Source of the DNA: Paraburkholderia phenazinium
Lineage (GTDB): Bacteria > Pseudomonadota > Gammaproteobacteria > Burkholderiales > Burkholderiaceae
DNA length: 64,000 nucleotides
Direction of reading: 5' to 3'
Assembly (NCBI RefSeq): GCF_900141745.1
Contig: NZ_FSRM01000001.1
Span: 1,798,001 to 1,862,000 of the forward strand
In this document: positions 18,378 through 29,634 of the stretch, in pieces
How the letters are laid out: every line of letters starts with the position of its first letter
Position numbering within the stretch: position 1 is the first letter of the stretch
The notes under the pieces: model-generated
What the model was told of the DNA's origin: nothing
Databases searched by the model: none
The model's input: only the letters and a program-made list of their open reading frames with translations
Position numbers and translations under genes: made by a program

Positions 18378-19112
18378 TTAAGCAGTCTGCTCATCCGCTG
18401 TCGACACAGGCTGGAGACGCCAAACGCTCGTCCCCTTGACCGCCTTGTCGAGGCCATCGAGCACCGCCTGATGCGCGGCAAGTTCCTCTTCGTTTGCAAC
18501 GATCACCGGCAACTCGAGCGAACTCAGCGCCACGCGCGGCGCACGTTCTCCGCTGCTGGTCGATGCCTCGCCCAGCATGTCGATCACGAGGCTCTCTTGC
18601 CCGCGCGTCATCGCCAGATAAACTTCAGCGAGCAGTTCCGAGTCGAGCAGTGCGCCGTGCAGCGTGCGGTGTGCATTGCTGATGCCGAAGCGGTCGCACA
18701 GCGCGTCCAGTGAATTGCGCTTGCCAGGGAACATGGCTTTGGCGCGAACCAGCGTGTCGATCACCTCGCCGCAATGCGAACTGAACGGCGGCAGCCCGAG
18801 CAACGCGAATTCAGCGTCGAGAAAGCCGATATCGAATGGCGCGTTGTGGATGATCAGATCCGCGCCCTGAACGAAATCGCGCAACTCGTTGGCGATCTCG
18901 GCGAACTTCGGCTTGTCGCTCAGGAATTCGGTGGTCAGGCCGTGAACCGCCAATGCGCCCGGATCGCTGTCGCGCTCCGGGTTGATGTAGAAGTGCAGGT
19001 TGCTGCCTGTGAGCCGGCGGTTCACCAACTCGACGCAGCCGATTTCGATAACGCGGTCGCCGGTGCGCGCGTTCAGGCCGGTGGTTTCGGTATCGAGGAT
19101 GAGTTGACGCAT
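18378..19112 (-). CDS. dnaQ: DNA polymerase III epsilon subunit (proofreading exonuclease)
   Basis: 244 residues. DEDDh 3'-5' exonuclease that proofreads replication. Exo I is LDTETTGL (D7, E9). Exo II is in LIIHNAPFDIGFLD with NxxFD. Exo III is HRTLHGALLDSELLAEVY with the catalytic H and D. The C-terminal tail carries the region that binds the alpha subunit. It lies downstream of rnhA on the same strand (134 bases between), and upstream of tRNA-Val. Confidence 0.97.
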   Translation of the reverse strand: MRQLILDTETTGLNARTGDRVIEIGCVELVNRRLTGSNLHFYINPERDSDPGALAVHGLTTEFLSDKPKFAEIANELRDFVQGADLIIHNAPFDIGFLDAEFALLGLPPFSSHCGEVIDTLVRAKAMFPGKRNSLDALCDRFGISNAHRTLHGALLDSELLAEVYLAMTRGQESLVIDMLGEASTSSGERAPRVALSSLELPVIVANEEELAAHQAVLDGLDKAVKGTSVWRLQPVSTADEQTA

Positions 19113-19246
19113 GTCGGATTAGCCCGCTCTAGAAATTGTCTGAGAAAAAACCTAACCGCGAACCTAACGCGGAAGCACATTACGGCAGAAGCGCGAAGAA
19201 AACTGAGACGCCAACGCGAAAGCAAATAGCAGCCAAAAAACGCGCT

Positions 19247-19693
19247 TCAAATCTCCGCCAGCGTAGCGACCCCACGGTTTGCCAGCGCGTCCGCACGTTC
19301 GTTCTCCGGATGTCCCGCGTGACCTTTCACCCAGCGCCACTCGATCTCATGCTGCTGGACGGCCGTATCGAGCCGCTTCCACAGGTCAGCGTTCTTAACC
19401 GGGGTCTTCGCAGCGGTCATCCAGTTTTTCTTCTTCCAGCCGTGGATCCATTCGCTGATGCCTTTCTGCACATACTGCGAGTCGGTATGCACGACCGCCT
19501 TGCAAGGCCGCTTCAACGCTTCGAGCGCGGCGATTACCGCCATCAGCTCCATGCGATTGTTCGTGGTGTTCGCTTCGCCGCCGAACATTTCTTTTTCCTG
19601 CGCGCCGTAGCGCAGCAGCGCGCCCCAGCCGCCTGGGCCGGGGTTGCCCTTGCAGGCGCCGTCCGTATAAATATCGATGAGTTCGGAAGTCAT
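19247..19693 (-). CDS. rnhA: Ribonuclease HI
   Basis: 148 residues, the normal bacterial size. It degrades RNA in RNA-DNA hybrids. The four acidic residues are D11 ([16 protein letters not shown]), E49 (NNRMELMAV), D71 (HTDSQYV) and D135 (NERADALA), with H125 in KGHAGH. The basic protrusion ([10 protein letters not shown]) is present. The start codon overlaps the stop of the upstream methyltransferase gene as ATGA (19690-19693), so translation is coupled and the start is certain; the longer upstream frame is not used. Confidence 0.97.
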   Translation of the reverse strand: MTSELIDIYTDGACKGNPGPGGWGALLRYGAQEKEMFGGEANTTNNRMELMAVIAALEALKRPCKAVVHTDSQYVQKGISEWIHGWKKKNWMTAAKTPVKNADLWKRLDTAVQQHEIEWRWVKGHAGHPENERADALANRGVATLAEI

Positions 19694-20505
19694 TTTCTCT
19701 GGTTGCGTGTGTTCGGAGAGGCGGCGGGGGCGAGGCCCGCTGCAAGCACGGGTTTTTTCACCTTTACCGGGCCGATGAGACGCATGCCGCGCACGCGCTT
19801 GATCGCCTTCACCATGTAGGTGGCGCCGAAGATCGGCCACCAGCGGTCGCCGGCGGCTTCCATGAAGCCATAGCGCGCGAGCCACTGGTCGCTGACGAGG
19901 GGCGGACGATAGCAGCCGAAGCGTCCGCGTTCAAGGTCGAAGCCGAGCAGTTTAATCCAGTCCTTCAGACGGGTGAACGCAATCAGGTCGTGCGCGGCCG
20001 GCACGAACGGCCGCCCGGTCATCTTGCCGACCGATTGCCGGGCTCCCCACAGCGACAGCGAATTGAAGCCGAGAATGATCAGTTGCCCTTCGGGCATCAG
20101 CACGCGTTCGGCCTCGCGTAACAGCCGGTGAGGGTCGCGGGTGAATTCGAGCGTATGCGGCATAACGATCAGGTCGACGCTCTGCGCCTCGAACGGCAGA
20201 TCGAGCAGATCGCACCAGACCGCGCTGCGCCCGAGCGGCGCATGTTTTTCGGGCGCAGCGGCGCCCGCCGCGCGCGGGAATTCGTACGGCGCGCTCGCGC
20301 CGCTGGCGGCATCCAGCACGAGGCCACGGCACGGCATGCGGTTCTCGCGCAGGGCATCGAGCTGCGGCAGGCCCAGTTGCAGCGCGTGGTAGCCGAACAC
20401 GTCCGACACCACACGGTCGAGCTGCGCCTGTTCCCATTCCAGCACGTAGCGTCCGGGTGGCGAATCGGTCCAGGCGGGCCAGTCTATAATCGTTCGGTCA
20501 GACAT
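19690..20505 (-). CDS. Class I SAM-dependent methyltransferase, YafS-like
   Basis: 271 residues. The methyltransferase-11 pattern is visible: [15 protein letters not shown] as a degenerate motif [51 protein letters not shown] as motifs II to III. Its place between gloB (divergent) and rnhA (ATGA overlap) is the same as for the uncharacterised enterobacterial yafS gene. The start at 20505 (MSDRTIIDW) is only 19 bases from the gloB start on the other strand; a longer frame to 20568 would run into gloB. The methyl acceptor is unknown. Confidence 0.85.
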   Translation of the reverse strand: MSDRTIIDWPAWTDSPPGRYVLEWEQAQLDRVVSDVFGYHALQLGLPQLDALRENRMPCRGLVLDAASGASAPYEFPRAAGAAAPEKHAPLGRSAVWCDLLDLPFEAQSVDLIVMPHTLEFTRDPHRLLREAERVLMPEGQLIILGFNSLSLWGARQSVGKMTGRPFVPAAHDLIAFTRLKDWIKLLGFDLERGRFGCYRPPLVSDQWLARYGFMEAAGDRWWPIFGATYMVKAIKRVRGMRLIGPVKVKKPVLAAGLAPAASPNTRNQRK

Positions 20506-20524
20506 ATTGAAGATTGCGTCGCCT

Positions 20525-21316
20525 ATGAATGCGCTCGAGTACGTGCCGGTCCCGGCGTTTGAAGACAATTACATCTGGCTCGTGTCGGATGGGCACCATG
20601 CGGTGGCCGTCGATCCGGGCGATGCCGCTCCGGTTCGCGCCTACCTGGCGAAACGGGGCTGGCGGTTGAGCGCTATTTTACTCACGCACCACCACCAAGA
20701 CCACGTCGGCGGGGTGGCCGATCTGCTGAATGGCCAGGCCGTGCCCGTGTACGGTCCGGCGGGCGAGGCGATAGAGCATCTCAACTATCGTCTGAAAAGT
20801 GGCGATCGCGTGAGCATTGCCGAGCCGGCGTTCGAACTGAGCGTGCTCGACGTACCTGGCCATACGCGCGGCCACATTGCCTACTTCCAGGCAGCCGACC
20901 CGGCCGGAACCCCTCACGTGTTTTGTGGCGACACGCTGTTCGCGTGCGGCTGCGGCCGGTTGTTCGAGGGCACGCCGGCGCAGATGCTGACGTCGCTGGA
21001 CGAACTCGCGGCCCTGCCTGGCGCGACTCAGGTCCACTGCGCGCATGAATACACGCTGTCGAACATCCGTTTCGCGCTCGCCTGCGAGCCCGGCAATGCG
21101 GATCTGCAGGCGTGGCGCGATCGTGCAACCGCGCTGCGCGAGCGCGGCGTTCCCACTTTGCCTACGACGATCGCACAAGAGCGGGCAACCAATCCGTTTC
21201 TGCGGGCCGACAGTCCCGCGATCCACGCGACCCTCGCCGAACAGTTGCACGAAACGGTGCCGGATCGTTTAACTGCGTTCACATTGATGCGTGAATGGAA
21301 GAACAGGTTCCGCTGA
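20525..21316 (+). CDS. gloB: Hydroxyacylglutathione hydrolase (glyoxalase II)
   Basis: 263 residues. Metallo-beta-lactamase-fold thioesterase that hydrolyses S-lactoylglutathione in methylglyoxal detoxification. The two-metal motif is LTHHHQDHVGG (H55, H57, D59, H60). VPGHTRGHIAY, FCGDTLFACGCGRLFEG and HCAHEYTLSNIRFA supply the rest of the site and glutathione contacts. A TATAAT at 20485-20490 lies 35 bases ahead of the ATG. Divergent from the YafS-like gene and followed by mltD. Confidence 0.95.
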   Translation: MNALEYVPVPAFEDNYIWLVSDGHHAVAVDPGDAAPVRAYLAKRGWRLSAILLTHHHQDHVGGVADLLNGQAVPVYGPAGEAIEHLNYRLKSGDRVSIAEPAFELSVLDVPGHTRGHIAYFQAADPAGTPHVFCGDTLFACGCGRLFEGTPAQMLTSLDELAALPGATQVHCAHEYTLSNIRFALACEPGNADLQAWRDRATALRERGVPTLPTTIAQERATNPFLRADSPAIHATLAEQLHETVPDRLTAFTLMREWKNRFR

Positions 21317-21471
21317 CCCATCGCCTGATGGGGTCATGTTCACCTTGAATTTCGGAAAAATATGCCAAGCCTAAGATTTGCCTAGGTTTTTCGTATATTT
21401 CTGATTGACGTAAACGTTTCGCTTTCGTACTATCGGCTGCAAATTCCAGTCCTATGGAAGCCGAGACGTTC

Positions 21472-23175
21472 ATGAGATTTATCTTTAGTACGTTGCTGGT
21501 CCTCATGCTCGCCGCGTGCGCGAGCCAGGGACCAACGACGAGCAGCAATACCACCGCGCCTAATCCTGCCACCCAGCAAGCTGTAGCCGACGCCCTCCGC
21601 AACACCGCCTCTGCCAAAGAAACGATCAATGTCGATCAAGGCTCGGTCGACCAGTTGACGAGCCCGGACGCCGACCTATGGGCGCGGATTCGCCGTGGTT
21701 TCCAGATGCCTGACCTGCAAAGCGACCTCGTCGACATGCAGGTCAACTGGTACGCGCAGCGCCCCGATTACGTGGCGCGCATGACCGAGCGGTCGCAAAA
21801 ATATCTGTATCACATCGTCGAAGAGCTCGAGCAGCGCCATATGCCGACCGAGCTCGCGTTGCTGCCGTTCATCGAGTCCGCCTATAACCCGCAGGCGTTG
21901 TCAGTCGCGAAGGCGGCTGGCATGTGGCAGTTCGTGCCGGATACGGGCCGTACCTACAACCTCAAGCAGAACATGTGGCAGGACGAGCGCCGTGACGTGC
22001 TGGCTTCCACCAGCGCGGCGCTCGACTATCTCTCGCGTCTGCACGACATGTTCGGCGACTGGCAGCTTGCGCTGGCGGCGTACAACTGGGGCGAGGGCAA
22101 CGTGCAGCGCGCGATCGCGCGCAACGAAGCGGCGGGATTGCCAACGGACTATGCCGACCTGCGCATGCCGAACGAGACGCGTAACTACGTTCCCAAGCTG
22201 CAGGCCGTCAAGAACATCGTGATGAACCCGCAGGCCTATGGCCTCGCTCTGCCGACCATTCCGAACCACCCGTATTTCGTGACGGTCACCACCGCGCACG
22301 ATATCGACGTCGATATCGCGGCCAAGCTCGCGAACATGACGCCGGACGAATTCCGTTCGCTGAATCCGTCGTTCAAGAAGCCGGTCATTCTCGGCGCGAC
22401 CCAGCCGCAGATCCTGCTGCCGTTCGATAACGCCAGCGCCTTCGAGCACAACCTGAAGGCCTACTCGGGCAACCTGTCGTCGTGGACCACCTACACGGTG
22501 ACCGAGCGCGCGGCGCCGGCCGCGCTTGCGCAAAAGATCGGCGTCGATCCGGACACGCTGATGGAGGTCAACAAGATTCCCGTCGGCATGCGTCTGAAGC
22601 CGGGTTCGACGATCGTCATTCCGCGTACGGACGACGACGCCGATGAAGACATCAGCGCGGACGTCGCCGAAAGCGCCGTTCTGGCGATGGAGCCGGACGT
22701 TCCCGACACGCGCAAGATGCTGATTCGCGTTCGTCGCAAGCAGACCATGGCGGCGCTGGCGGTGCGCTACGGCGTGTCGATCGGTCAGTTGAAGGGATGG
22801 AACCGCACGCATCGCGACCAGGTCAACCCGGGTCAGGTGATCGTGCTGCACGTGCCGGTTGGCAAGGCCATGCCTAGCGAACCCGGTCCCGAGCGGATCG
22901 CCACGAGCGTGCAGGGCGGTGGCGTCGAGCGCATCGGGACCCAGGTCACAGACACGAAGAGCGAATCGCGCTACGATAAGAAATCAGGTCGTGGCCGCAC
23001 CGCTGTCGTCAAGGTGTCGGAACCGGCGGGCAAGGCCAGCAAATCGTCAGCGTCGGGCGCCGCTCCCAAGGGCAAGATGCTGAAAGTGGCCGAGCCGGTC
23101 ACGTCCAGCAAGGCGTCAAAGGCTACGGCAGCAGGCCGCCCGAAGACCGCAGCCAAGACGAAGAAGGGCAACTAG
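21472..23175 (+). CDS. mltD: Membrane-bound lytic murein transglycosylase D with LysM domains
   Basis: 567 residues. Lytic transglycosylase that cleaves peptidoglycan to anhydromuramyl products. Lipoprotein signal with lipobox LAAC. The SLT domain has the catalytic E135 in LLPFIESAYNP and the GMWQFVPDTGRTY and LALAAYNWGEGNV blocks. Two LysM modules follow (YTVTERAAPAALAQKIG... and RVRRKQTMAALAVRYGVSIGQLKGWN). The last 90 residues are a Lys/Ala/Ser-rich tail. ATG 21472 starts the signal peptide; an ATG at 21454 is in frame. A strong hairpin follows. Confidence 0.95.
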   Translation: MRFIFSTLLVLMLAACASQGPTTSSNTTAPNPATQQAVADALRNTASAKETINVDQGSVDQLTSPDADLWARIRRGFQMPDLQSDLVDMQVNWYAQRPDYVARMTERSQKYLYHIVEELEQRHMPTELALLPFIESAYNPQALSVAKAAGMWQFVPDTGRTYNLKQNMWQDERRDVLASTSAALDYLSRLHDMFGDWQLALAAYNWGEGNVQRAIARNEAAGLPTDYADLRMPNETRNYVPKLQAVKNIVMNPQAYGLALPTIPNHPYFVTVTTAHDIDVDIAAKLANMTPDEFRSLNPSFKKPVILGATQPQILLPFDNASAFEHNLKAYSGNLSSWTTYTVTERAAPAALAQKIGVDPDTLMEVNKIPVGMRLKPGSTIVIPRTDDDADEDISADVAESAVLAMEPDVPDTRKMLIRVRRKQTMAALAVRYGVSIGQLKGWNRTHRDQVNPGQVIVLHVPVGKAMPSEPGPERIATSVQGGGVERIGTQVTDTKSESRYDKKSGRGRTAVVKVSEPAGKASKSSASGAAPKGKMLKVAEPVTSSKASKATAAGRPKTAAKTKKGN

Positions 23176-23257
23176 ACCAAAGCGGCTTCCACGGAAGTGG
23201 CCACATGCGTTGCGGGGGCAGCGCATGAATTGCGCTCCGATCCACTTCTCGTTTTTC

Positions 23258-23288
23258 AACGCCGTCACCTGTGGTGACGGCGTTTTCA
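23258..23288 (+). terminator. Rho-independent terminator after mltD
   Basis: 12-bp stem AACGCCGTCACC / GGTGACGGCGTT with loop TGT at 23258-23284, followed by a short T-rich stretch. Confidence 0.7.
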
Positions 23289-23378
23289 TTTCAGGGTCTC
23301 TGCAGGGGCTTTCCTGCAGTTCCTTGCGTTTTCCTTTATCGTTTGTGCTTTCGCCAGACCAGAAATTGCCTTTTACCC

Positions 23379-24620
23379 ATGTCGTCCACCCAGCTTCGCG
23401 TGTTCCTGCTGTTCTCCGCCGGCTACTTCGTCTCCTATGTCTTTCGCGGCGTCAATCTCGGCTTCGCGCCACTCATCACGCATGATCTGGGTCTATCCGC
23501 TGCCGATCTCGGCCTGCTGACGAGTCTCTACTTCCTTGGCTTCGCCGGCGCCCAGATTCCAGCGGGCGTGCTGCTCGACCACTATGGCACGCGCCGCGTC
23601 ACCGCCGGCACGCTGCTGTTTGCGGCGGCCGGGATCTGGGTATTCGGGACGGCGCACGGTATCGGCACGATGATGCTAGGGCGCCTTTTGATCGGCGTCG
23701 GCGTGTCGGTCTGCCTCGGCGCGGCGTTCAAGGCGCTGGCGCAGTATTTCGAGCCCGCGCGGCTGCCGTTCGTCAACGGCCTGGTGATGGCGGTGGGCGG
23801 TCTGGGCGGCGTGGTCGTGGGTTCGCCGTTGACCTGGGTGCTGACGTTCGCGAGCTGGCGGGCAGTCTGCGGCGGCTTGGGCGTGCTGACCATCCTGGTG
23901 GCGCTCGCTTTGTGGACGCTCGCGCCGGAAAAACGCGAAGAGCATCACGGGACGAGTCTCGCTGGACAGTTCAAAGGCACGTGGCACATCCTCAAAAGCG
24001 CAGCTTTCTGGAAGATCGCGTCGTTTTCTGTCGTCACCCAAGGCGTGTTCTATTCGATGCAGTCGCTATGGGTCGGCGCATGGATGCGCGATGTGATGGG
24101 CTTTGCCCCCCGTGAGGCCGCTGCGCTCGTATCCATTCTCGGTGTCGCGATGATGGCCGGCTGCGTCGGTTTTGGCGCTGCGGCGCGCAGTCTGGAAAGG
24201 CGCGGCGTCTCGCTCTACGCCTTCTGCGGAATCGGCATGGCGCTCTTCGTGGTCACCCAGTTGCTCATCATGCTTCGCGCGCCGTTGCCCGCAGGCCTGT
24301 TGTGGGCGGCATACGGCATCTTCGGTGGGACGGGCATCCTCAGCTACGCGGTATTGACGCGGCATCTCCCGCAGCAGCTGATCGGGCGCGGCAACACCAC
24401 GCTGACGCTGATTCTTTTTCTGCTGATTTTCGGTTTCCAGATTGGCGTCGGCGCGGTGCTATCGCTCTGGCCCGCCGACGCCGGCCACTATCCGGCCGCC
24501 GCGCACCTAACCGCCTGGAGCGTTCTGGTCGCGCTTCAGATCGCCAGCGCGATCTGGTACGTATTGCCGAGCCGTGCGCTGGCGAAGCCGATCCATCTGC
24601 AGGCCGAACATCCGTCGTGA
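23379..24620 (+). CDS. MFS transporter
   Basis: 413 residues with twelve predicted membrane helices. The loop between helices 2 and 3 reads GVLLDHYGTRRV, the major facilitator signature in a D-x-x-G-x-R-R form, and the N-terminus FSAGYFVSYVFRGVNLGFAPLI is like the phthalate/organic-anion type. No neighbouring catabolic gene reveals the substrate. ATG 23379 is chosen over an upstream start at 23271 that overlaps the mltD terminator. Followed by the carA promoter region. Confidence 0.88.
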   Translation: MSSTQLRVFLLFSAGYFVSYVFRGVNLGFAPLITHDLGLSAADLGLLTSLYFLGFAGAQIPAGVLLDHYGTRRVTAGTLLFAAAGIWVFGTAHGIGTMMLGRLLIGVGVSVCLGAAFKALAQYFEPARLPFVNGLVMAVGGLGGVVVGSPLTWVLTFASWRAVCGGLGVLTILVALALWTLAPEKREEHHGTSLAGQFKGTWHILKSAAFWKIASFSVVTQGVFYSMQSLWVGAWMRDVMGFAPREAAALVSILGVAMMAGCVGFGAAARSLERRGVSLYAFCGIGMALFVVTQLLIMLRAPLPAGLLWAAYGIFGGTGILSYAVLTRHLPQQLIGRGNTTLTLILFLLIFGFQIGVGAVLSLWPADAGHYPAAAHLTAWSVLVALQIASAIWYVLPSRALAKPIHLQAEHPS

Positions 24621-24969
24621 TGCGCTGAAACCCTTGTGGATAAAGGCGCCCATGCGCCGTTCGGGGCTCCGCGCCCCGTTCCCGTCCCATCTCAGATTTG
24701 GAGGGAAGGGCACTTTCGGGCTATAATTCCAAGGTTTGAGCTTATCAACCCGCACCCTAGCGCCTACCTCTCCCATACCGTTCATCCGCCGCGCGCGGCT
24801 GACGCACCGCACCCAGCCGATCAGTCCACACAATGGATCCATCGCGCCCTTGCGACGTCTGCTGTGACACGCGAGCGAGCCTGCGCGCGCATCCACCGAT
24901 GCATCTCGCTGCGGCTCGCACGGCTCGGATAGACAGGTCGGCACAGGGTGCTCCCCCAAGGAGTCTCCC
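24621..24969 (+). other. carA promoter region and long 5' leader
   Basis: About 350 bases without a gene. A GC-rich inverted repeat CGGGGC/GCCCCG (24662-24678) follows the MFS gene. The carA promoter is at 24698-24727. From the predicted start near 24734 an untranslated leader of about 235 bases precedes the carA GTG. No known riboswitch pattern was recognised in it. Confidence 0.5.
24698..24727 (+). promoter_or_regulatory. Sigma70 promoter of carA
   Basis: TTGGAG (24698-24703), 18-base spacer, perfect TATAAT (24722-24727). Only strong promoter seen before carA. Confidence 0.65.
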
Positions 24970-26133
24970 GTGTTGCCGTCTTTTTCTCCCGCTCTGCTCG
25001 CGCTCGCCGACGGCACGGTCTTTCGTGGCTACTCGATCGGCGCTCCCGGCCATACGATTGGCGAAGTCGTTTTCAACACCGCGATCACCGGTTACCAGGA
25101 AATCCTGACTGACCCGAGCTATGCGCGTCAGATTGTGACCCTCACGTATCCGCATATCGGCAACGTCGGCGTGAACGCCGAGGATGTCGAAGCCTCGAAA
25201 GTCCATGCCGCCGGTCTGATCATCCGCGACCTGCCGGTTCTTGCATCGAACTTCCGCATGGAGCGCACGCTCTCGCAATACCTGCAGGACGAAGGCGTGG
25301 TTGCCATTGCCGGCCTCGACACGCGCAAGCTGACCCGCGTGCTGCGCGACAAGGGTGCGCAGAATGGGGCGATCCTCGCCGGCTCGGATGACGAAGCCAA
25401 GGCAATCGAACTCGCTCGCTCGTTCCCGGGTCTGGCCGGCATGGACCTGGCGAAGGTCGTGTCGACCCGGGAATCGTTCGAATGGACGCAGACCGAATGG
25501 CGTCTGGGCGAGGGCTACGGCACGCAGAAGGCGCCGAAGTATCGCGTGGTCGCGTTCGACTACGGCGTGAAGTACAACATCCTGCGCATGCTGGCTGAGC
25601 GCGGTTGCCACGTCACCGTGCTGCCGGCGCAGGCTACTGCGGCAGACGCGCTCGCGCTCAATCCGGACGGCGTGTTCCTGTCGAACGGCCCGGGTGACCC
25701 GGAACCGTGCGACTACGCAATTGAAGCCACCAAAGAACTGATCGGGAGCGGCATTCCGACTTTCGGCATTTGCCTCGGTCATCAGATCATGGGCCTCGCG
25801 GTCGGCGCGAAGACCATGAAGATGAAGACGGGTCACCACGGCGCGAACCATCCGGTGAAGGATCTGGACGACGGCCGCGTGGTCATCACGTCGCAGAACC
25901 ACGGTTTCGCAGTCGACGCTGCTACGCTGCCCGCCAACGCACGTGCCACGCACGTGTCGCTGTTCGACGGCACGCTGCAGGGCTTCGCGCTGACCGACAA
26001 GCCGGCGTTCTGCTTCCAGGGTCACCCGGAAGCGTCGCCTGGCCCGCACGACATTGCTTATCTGTTCGATCGCTTCACCGGCTTGATGGACCACAGGAAA
26101 GCTGGCAAGACGGCAGCTGCAGCGGCGGCTTAA
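24970..26133 (+). CDS. carA: Carbamoyl-phosphate synthase small (glutaminase) subunit
   Basis: 387 residues. It hydrolyses glutamine and channels ammonia to CarB for arginine and pyrimidine synthesis. The N-terminal CPSase small-subunit domain ([34 protein letters not shown]) is followed by a class I glutamine amidotransferase domain with nucleophile C268 in FGICLGHQ and the H-x-E pair in GHPEAS. The start is GTG, with AAGGAG just ahead. The next gene, carB, is 216 bases downstream. Confidence 0.97.
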   Translation: MLPSFSPALLALADGTVFRGYSIGAPGHTIGEVVFNTAITGYQEILTDPSYARQIVTLTYPHIGNVGVNAEDVEASKVHAAGLIIRDLPVLASNFRMERTLSQYLQDEGVVAIAGLDTRKLTRVLRDKGAQNGAILAGSDDEAKAIELARSFPGLAGMDLAKVVSTRESFEWTQTEWRLGEGYGTQKAPKYRVVAFDYGVKYNILRMLAERGCHVTVLPAQATAADALALNPDGVFLSNGPGDPEPCDYAIEATKELIGSGIPTFGICLGHQIMGLAVGAKTMKMKTGHHGANHPVKDLDDGRVVITSQNHGFAVDAATLPANARATHVSLFDGTLQGFALTDKPAFCFQGHPEASPGPHDIAYLFDRFTGLMDHRKAGKTAAAAAA

Positions 26134-26349
26134 GGCGTCAGCTTATGGGGTGGTCGCCAAAGGCGCCCACCCAGGACGCCTGCGTCAGGCGGAGCCCCGG
26201 AAGTTTTAACGCCGGGCCGCTCTGCGGACAAACAGAACAGAGCGCGCCGCCACAGTTGCAACGTGGAGCCACCGCAGCAGCACCGGCCCCGGCAGCAGCG
26301 GCGAAGCGCGCCAACGGAAAGAACTCAGGAATACATTAGCGAGAGCGTT

Positions 26350-29300
26350 ATGCCCAAGCGGACAGACATTAAAAGCATCCTCATCATCGGCGCGGGTCCG
26401 ATCATCATCGGCCAGGCGTGCGAGTTCGACTACTCGGGCGCCCAGGCTTGCAAGGCGTTGCGTGAGGAAGGCTACAAGGTCATTCTCGTCAACAGCAATC
26501 CGGCGACGATCATGACCGACCCGAACACGGCCGACGTGACTTACATCGAGCCGATCACGTGGGAAGTGGTGGAACGCATCATCGCCAAGGAGCGCCCCGA
26601 CGCGATCCTCCCGACGATGGGTGGCCAGACCGCGCTGAACTGCGCGCTCGACCTGCACGCACACGGCGTGCTCGAGAAGTACAAGGTCGAACTGATCGGC
26701 GCATCGCCGGAAGCCATCGACAAGGCGGAAGACCGTCAGAAGTTCAAGGACGCGATGACCAAGATCGGTCTCGGTTCGGCCAAGTCGGGCACCGCGCATT
26801 CGATGGAAGAAGCGTTGCAGGTGCAGGCGCAGATCGCGGTGGAAACTGGCAGCGGCGGGTATCCGGTGGTGATCCGTCCGTCGTTCACGCTTGGCGGCTC
26901 GGGTGGCGGCATTGCATACAACCGCGAAGAGTTCGAAGAGATCTGCAAGCGCGGTCTGGACCTGTCGCCCACGCGCGAACTGCTGATCGAAGAATCGTTG
27001 CTCGGCTGGAAAGAGTACGAGATGGAAGTGGTCCGCGACAAGAAGGACAACTGCATCATCGTGTGCTCGATCGAAAACCTGGACCCCATGGGCATCCACA
27101 CCGGCGACTCGATCACCGTTGCGCCGGCACAGACGCTCACGGACAAGGAATACCAGATCCTGCGTAACGCATCGCTCGCGGTGCTGCGCGAAATCGGCGT
27201 GGATACAGGCGGCTCGAACGTACAGTTCTCGATCAATCCGAAAGACGGCCGGATGATCGTGATCGAAATGAATCCGCGCGTGTCGCGTTCGTCGGCACTG
27301 GCCTCGAAGGCGACTGGTTTCCCAATCGCGAAGGTTGCGGCGAAGCTCGCCTGCGGCTACACGCTCGATGAACTGAAGAACGAAATCACCGGCGGTCAGA
27401 CCCCGGCTTCTTTCGAACCGACCATCGACTACGTCGTCACCAAGATCCCACGTTTCGCGTTCGAGAAATTCCGCGAGGCCGATTCGCGTCTGACCACGCA
27501 GATGAAGTCAGTTGGCGAAGTGATGGCGATTGGCCGCACTTTCCAGGAGTCGTTCCAGAAGGCGCTGCGCGGTCTCGAAGTCGGCGTGGACGGTCTCGAT
27601 GAAAAGACCACCAGCCGCGACGAGGTCATCCGCGAGATCGGCGAAGCCGGTCCGGACCGCATCTGGTACGTGGGCGACGCGTTCCGTATCGGCATGAGCG
27701 CCGAGGAAATCTTTGAAGAGACTTCGATCGACCCGTGGTTCCTCGCGCAGATCGAACAGATCGTGCTGAAGGAAAAAGCGCTAGGCGGCCGCACGCTCGC
27801 GAGCCTGTCGAAGGAAGAACTGAAGTATCTGAAGCAGAGCGGCTTCTCGGATCGGCGTCTCGCCAAGCTGCTCGGCGCGAAGCCGGCCGAAGTGCGTCAA
27901 CGTCGGATTGAGTTGAACGTGCGTCCGGTCTACAAGCGCGTCGACACTTGCGCGGCCGAATTCGCCACCAAGACCGCATACATGTACTCGACCTACGAGG
28001 AAGAGTGCGAAGCGAATCCGACCAGTAACAAGAAGATCATGGTGCTGGGCGGCGGTCCGAACCGGATCGGCCAGGGCATCGAGTTCGACTATTGCTGCGT
28101 GCACGCCGCGCTCGCGATGCGCGAAGACGGCTACGAAACGATCATGGTCAACTGCAACCCTGAAACCGTTTCGACCGACTACGACACGTCCGATCGTCTG
28201 TACTTCGAATCGTTGACGCTCGAAGACGTGCTGGAAATCGTCGACAAGGAAAAGCCGGTCGGTGTGATCGTGCAGTACGGTGGTCAAACGCCGCTGAAGC
28301 TTGCACTCGATCTCGAAGCGAACGGCGTGCCGATCATCGGTACCTCGCCGGACATGATCGACGCCGCCGAAGACCGCGAGCGTTTCCAGAAGCTGCTGCA
28401 GGGCCTCGGCCTGCGCCAGCCGCCGAATCGTACCGCCCGCGCTGAAGACGAAGCGCTGAAGCTCGCCGACGAAATCGGCTACCCGCTCGTCGTGCGTCCG
28501 TCGTATGTGCTGGGCGGCCGCGCCATGGAAATCGTCCACGAGCCGCGCGACCTCGAACGCTATATGCGCGAGGCCGTGAAGGTATCGAACGATTCGCCGG
28601 TGCTGCTCGACCGCTTCCTCAACGACGCAATCGAATGCGACGTGGATTGCATCTCCGATGGCGAAGCCGTGTTTATCGGTGGCGTGATGGAGCACATCGA
28701 ACAGGCGGGCGTCCACTCGGGCGACTCCGCCTGCTCGCTGCCGCCGTATTCGCTGTCGAAGGAAACCGTGGCGGAACTGAAGCGTCAAACCGGCGCGATG
28801 GCCCGGGCACTGAACGTGATCGGCCTGATGAACGTGCAGTTCGCAATCCAGCAAGTGCCGCAGGCGGACGGCTCGAAAGAGGACGTGATCTACGTGCTCG
28901 AAGTGAACCCGCGCGCCTCGCGTACGGTACCGTATGTGTCTAAGGCGACCAGCCTGCCGCTCGCGAAGATCGCCGCGCGTGCGATGGTCGGCCAGACGCT
29001 GGCGCAGCAGGGCGTGACGAAGGAAATCGATCCGCCGTACTTCAGCGTGAAGGAAGCGGTGTTCCCGTTCGTCAAGTTCCCGACCGTCGACCCGGTGCTC
29101 GGACCTGAAATGCGTTCGACTGGCGAAGTGATGGGTGTGGGCGAGACTTTCGGCGAAGCGCTGTTCAAGTCGCAGCTTGCCGCAGGTTCGCGTTTGCCGG
29201 AGTCGGGCACGGTGCTGCTGACCGTGATGGACGCCGACAAGCCGAAGGCCGTCGAAGTCGCGCGCATGCTGCACGAACTCGGCTATCCGATCGTCGCGAC

Positions 29301-29604
29301 CAAGGGTACGGCTGCCGCAATCGAGGCGGCTGGCGTGCCGGTCAAGGTCGTCAACAAGGTGAAAGACGGCCGTCCGCACATCGTGGATATGATCAAGAAC
29401 GCAGAGATCGCGCTGGTCTTCACGACTGTCGACGAAACCCGCGCGGCGATCGCCGATTCGCGTTCAATCCGCATGAGCGCGCAGGCGAACAAGGTCACGT
29501 ACTACACGACGATGTCGGGTGCGCGGGCTGCCGTCGAAGGGTTGCGGTATTTGAAGGACCTGGAAGTCTATGATTTACAAGGACTCCATGCTCGCCTAAA
29601 CTAA
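26350..29604 (+). CDS. carB: Carbamoyl-phosphate synthase large subunit
   Basis: 1084 residues, full length. Two homologous halves each begin with an ATP-grasp: the first with [22 protein letters not shown], the second with [24 protein letters not shown]. Carboxyphosphate is made in the first half and carbamoyl phosphate in the second. The end is the MGS-like allosteric domain ([33 protein letters not shown]) that binds UMP/ornithine. ATG 26350 gives the conserved [14 protein letters not shown] start. The carA-carB spacer is unusually long (216 bases), with several short GC-rich inverted repeats. Confidence 0.97.
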   Translation: MPKRTDIKSILIIGAGPIIIGQACEFDYSGAQACKALREEGYKVILVNSNPATIMTDPNTADVTYIEPITWEVVERIIAKERPDAILPTMGGQTALNCALDLHAHGVLEKYKVELIGASPEAIDKAEDRQKFKDAMTKIGLGSAKSGTAHSMEEALQVQAQIAVETGSGGYPVVIRPSFTLGGSGGGIAYNREEFEEICKRGLDLSPTRELLIEESLLGWKEYEMEVVRDKKDNCIIVCSIENLDPMGIHTGDSITVAPAQTLTDKEYQILRNASLAVLREIGVDTGGSNVQFSINPKDGRMIVIEMNPRVSRSSALASKATGFPIAKVAAKLACGYTLDELKNEITGGQTPASFEPTIDYVVTKIPRFAFEKFREADSRLTTQMKSVGEVMAIGRTFQESFQKALRGLEVGVDGLDEKTTSRDEVIREIGEAGPDRIWYVGDAFRIGMSAEEIFEETSIDPWFLAQIEQIVLKEKALGGRTLASLSKEELKYLKQSGFSDRRLAKLLGAKPAEVRQRRIELNVRPVYKRVDTCAAEFATKTAYMYSTYEEECEANPTSNKKIMVLGGGPNRIGQGIEFDYCCVHAALAMREDGYETIMVNCNPETVSTDYDTSDRLYFESLTLEDVLEIVDKEKPVGVIVQYGGQTPLKLALDLEANGVPIIGTSPDMIDAAEDRERFQKLLQGLGLRQPPNRTARAEDEALKLADEIGYPLVVRPSYVLGGRAMEIVHEPRDLERYMREAVKVSNDSPVLLDRFLNDAIECDVDCISDGEAVFIGGVMEHIEQAGVHSGDSACSLPPYSLSKETVAELKRQTGAMARALNVIGLMNVQFAIQQVPQADGSKEDVIYVLEVNPRASRTVPYVSKATSLPLAKIAARAMVGQTLAQQGVTKEIDPPYFSVKEAVFPFVKFPTVDPVLGPEMRSTGEVMGVGETFGEALFKSQLAAGSRLPESGTVLLTVMDADKPKAVEVARMLHELGYPIVATKGTAAAIEAAGVPVKVVNKVKDGRPHIVDMIKNAEIALVFTTVDETRAAIADSRSIRMSAQANKVTYYTTMSGARAAVEGLRYLKDLEVYDLQGLHARLN

Positions 29605-29634
29605 GGCTTCGAATACCTGTCCAAGATGTAAGTG

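Noticed and set aside
27781..29379. 532-codon minus frame opposite carB
   Set aside because: GC-rich antisense shadow of a certain gene; His/Arg-rich composition without domain pattern.
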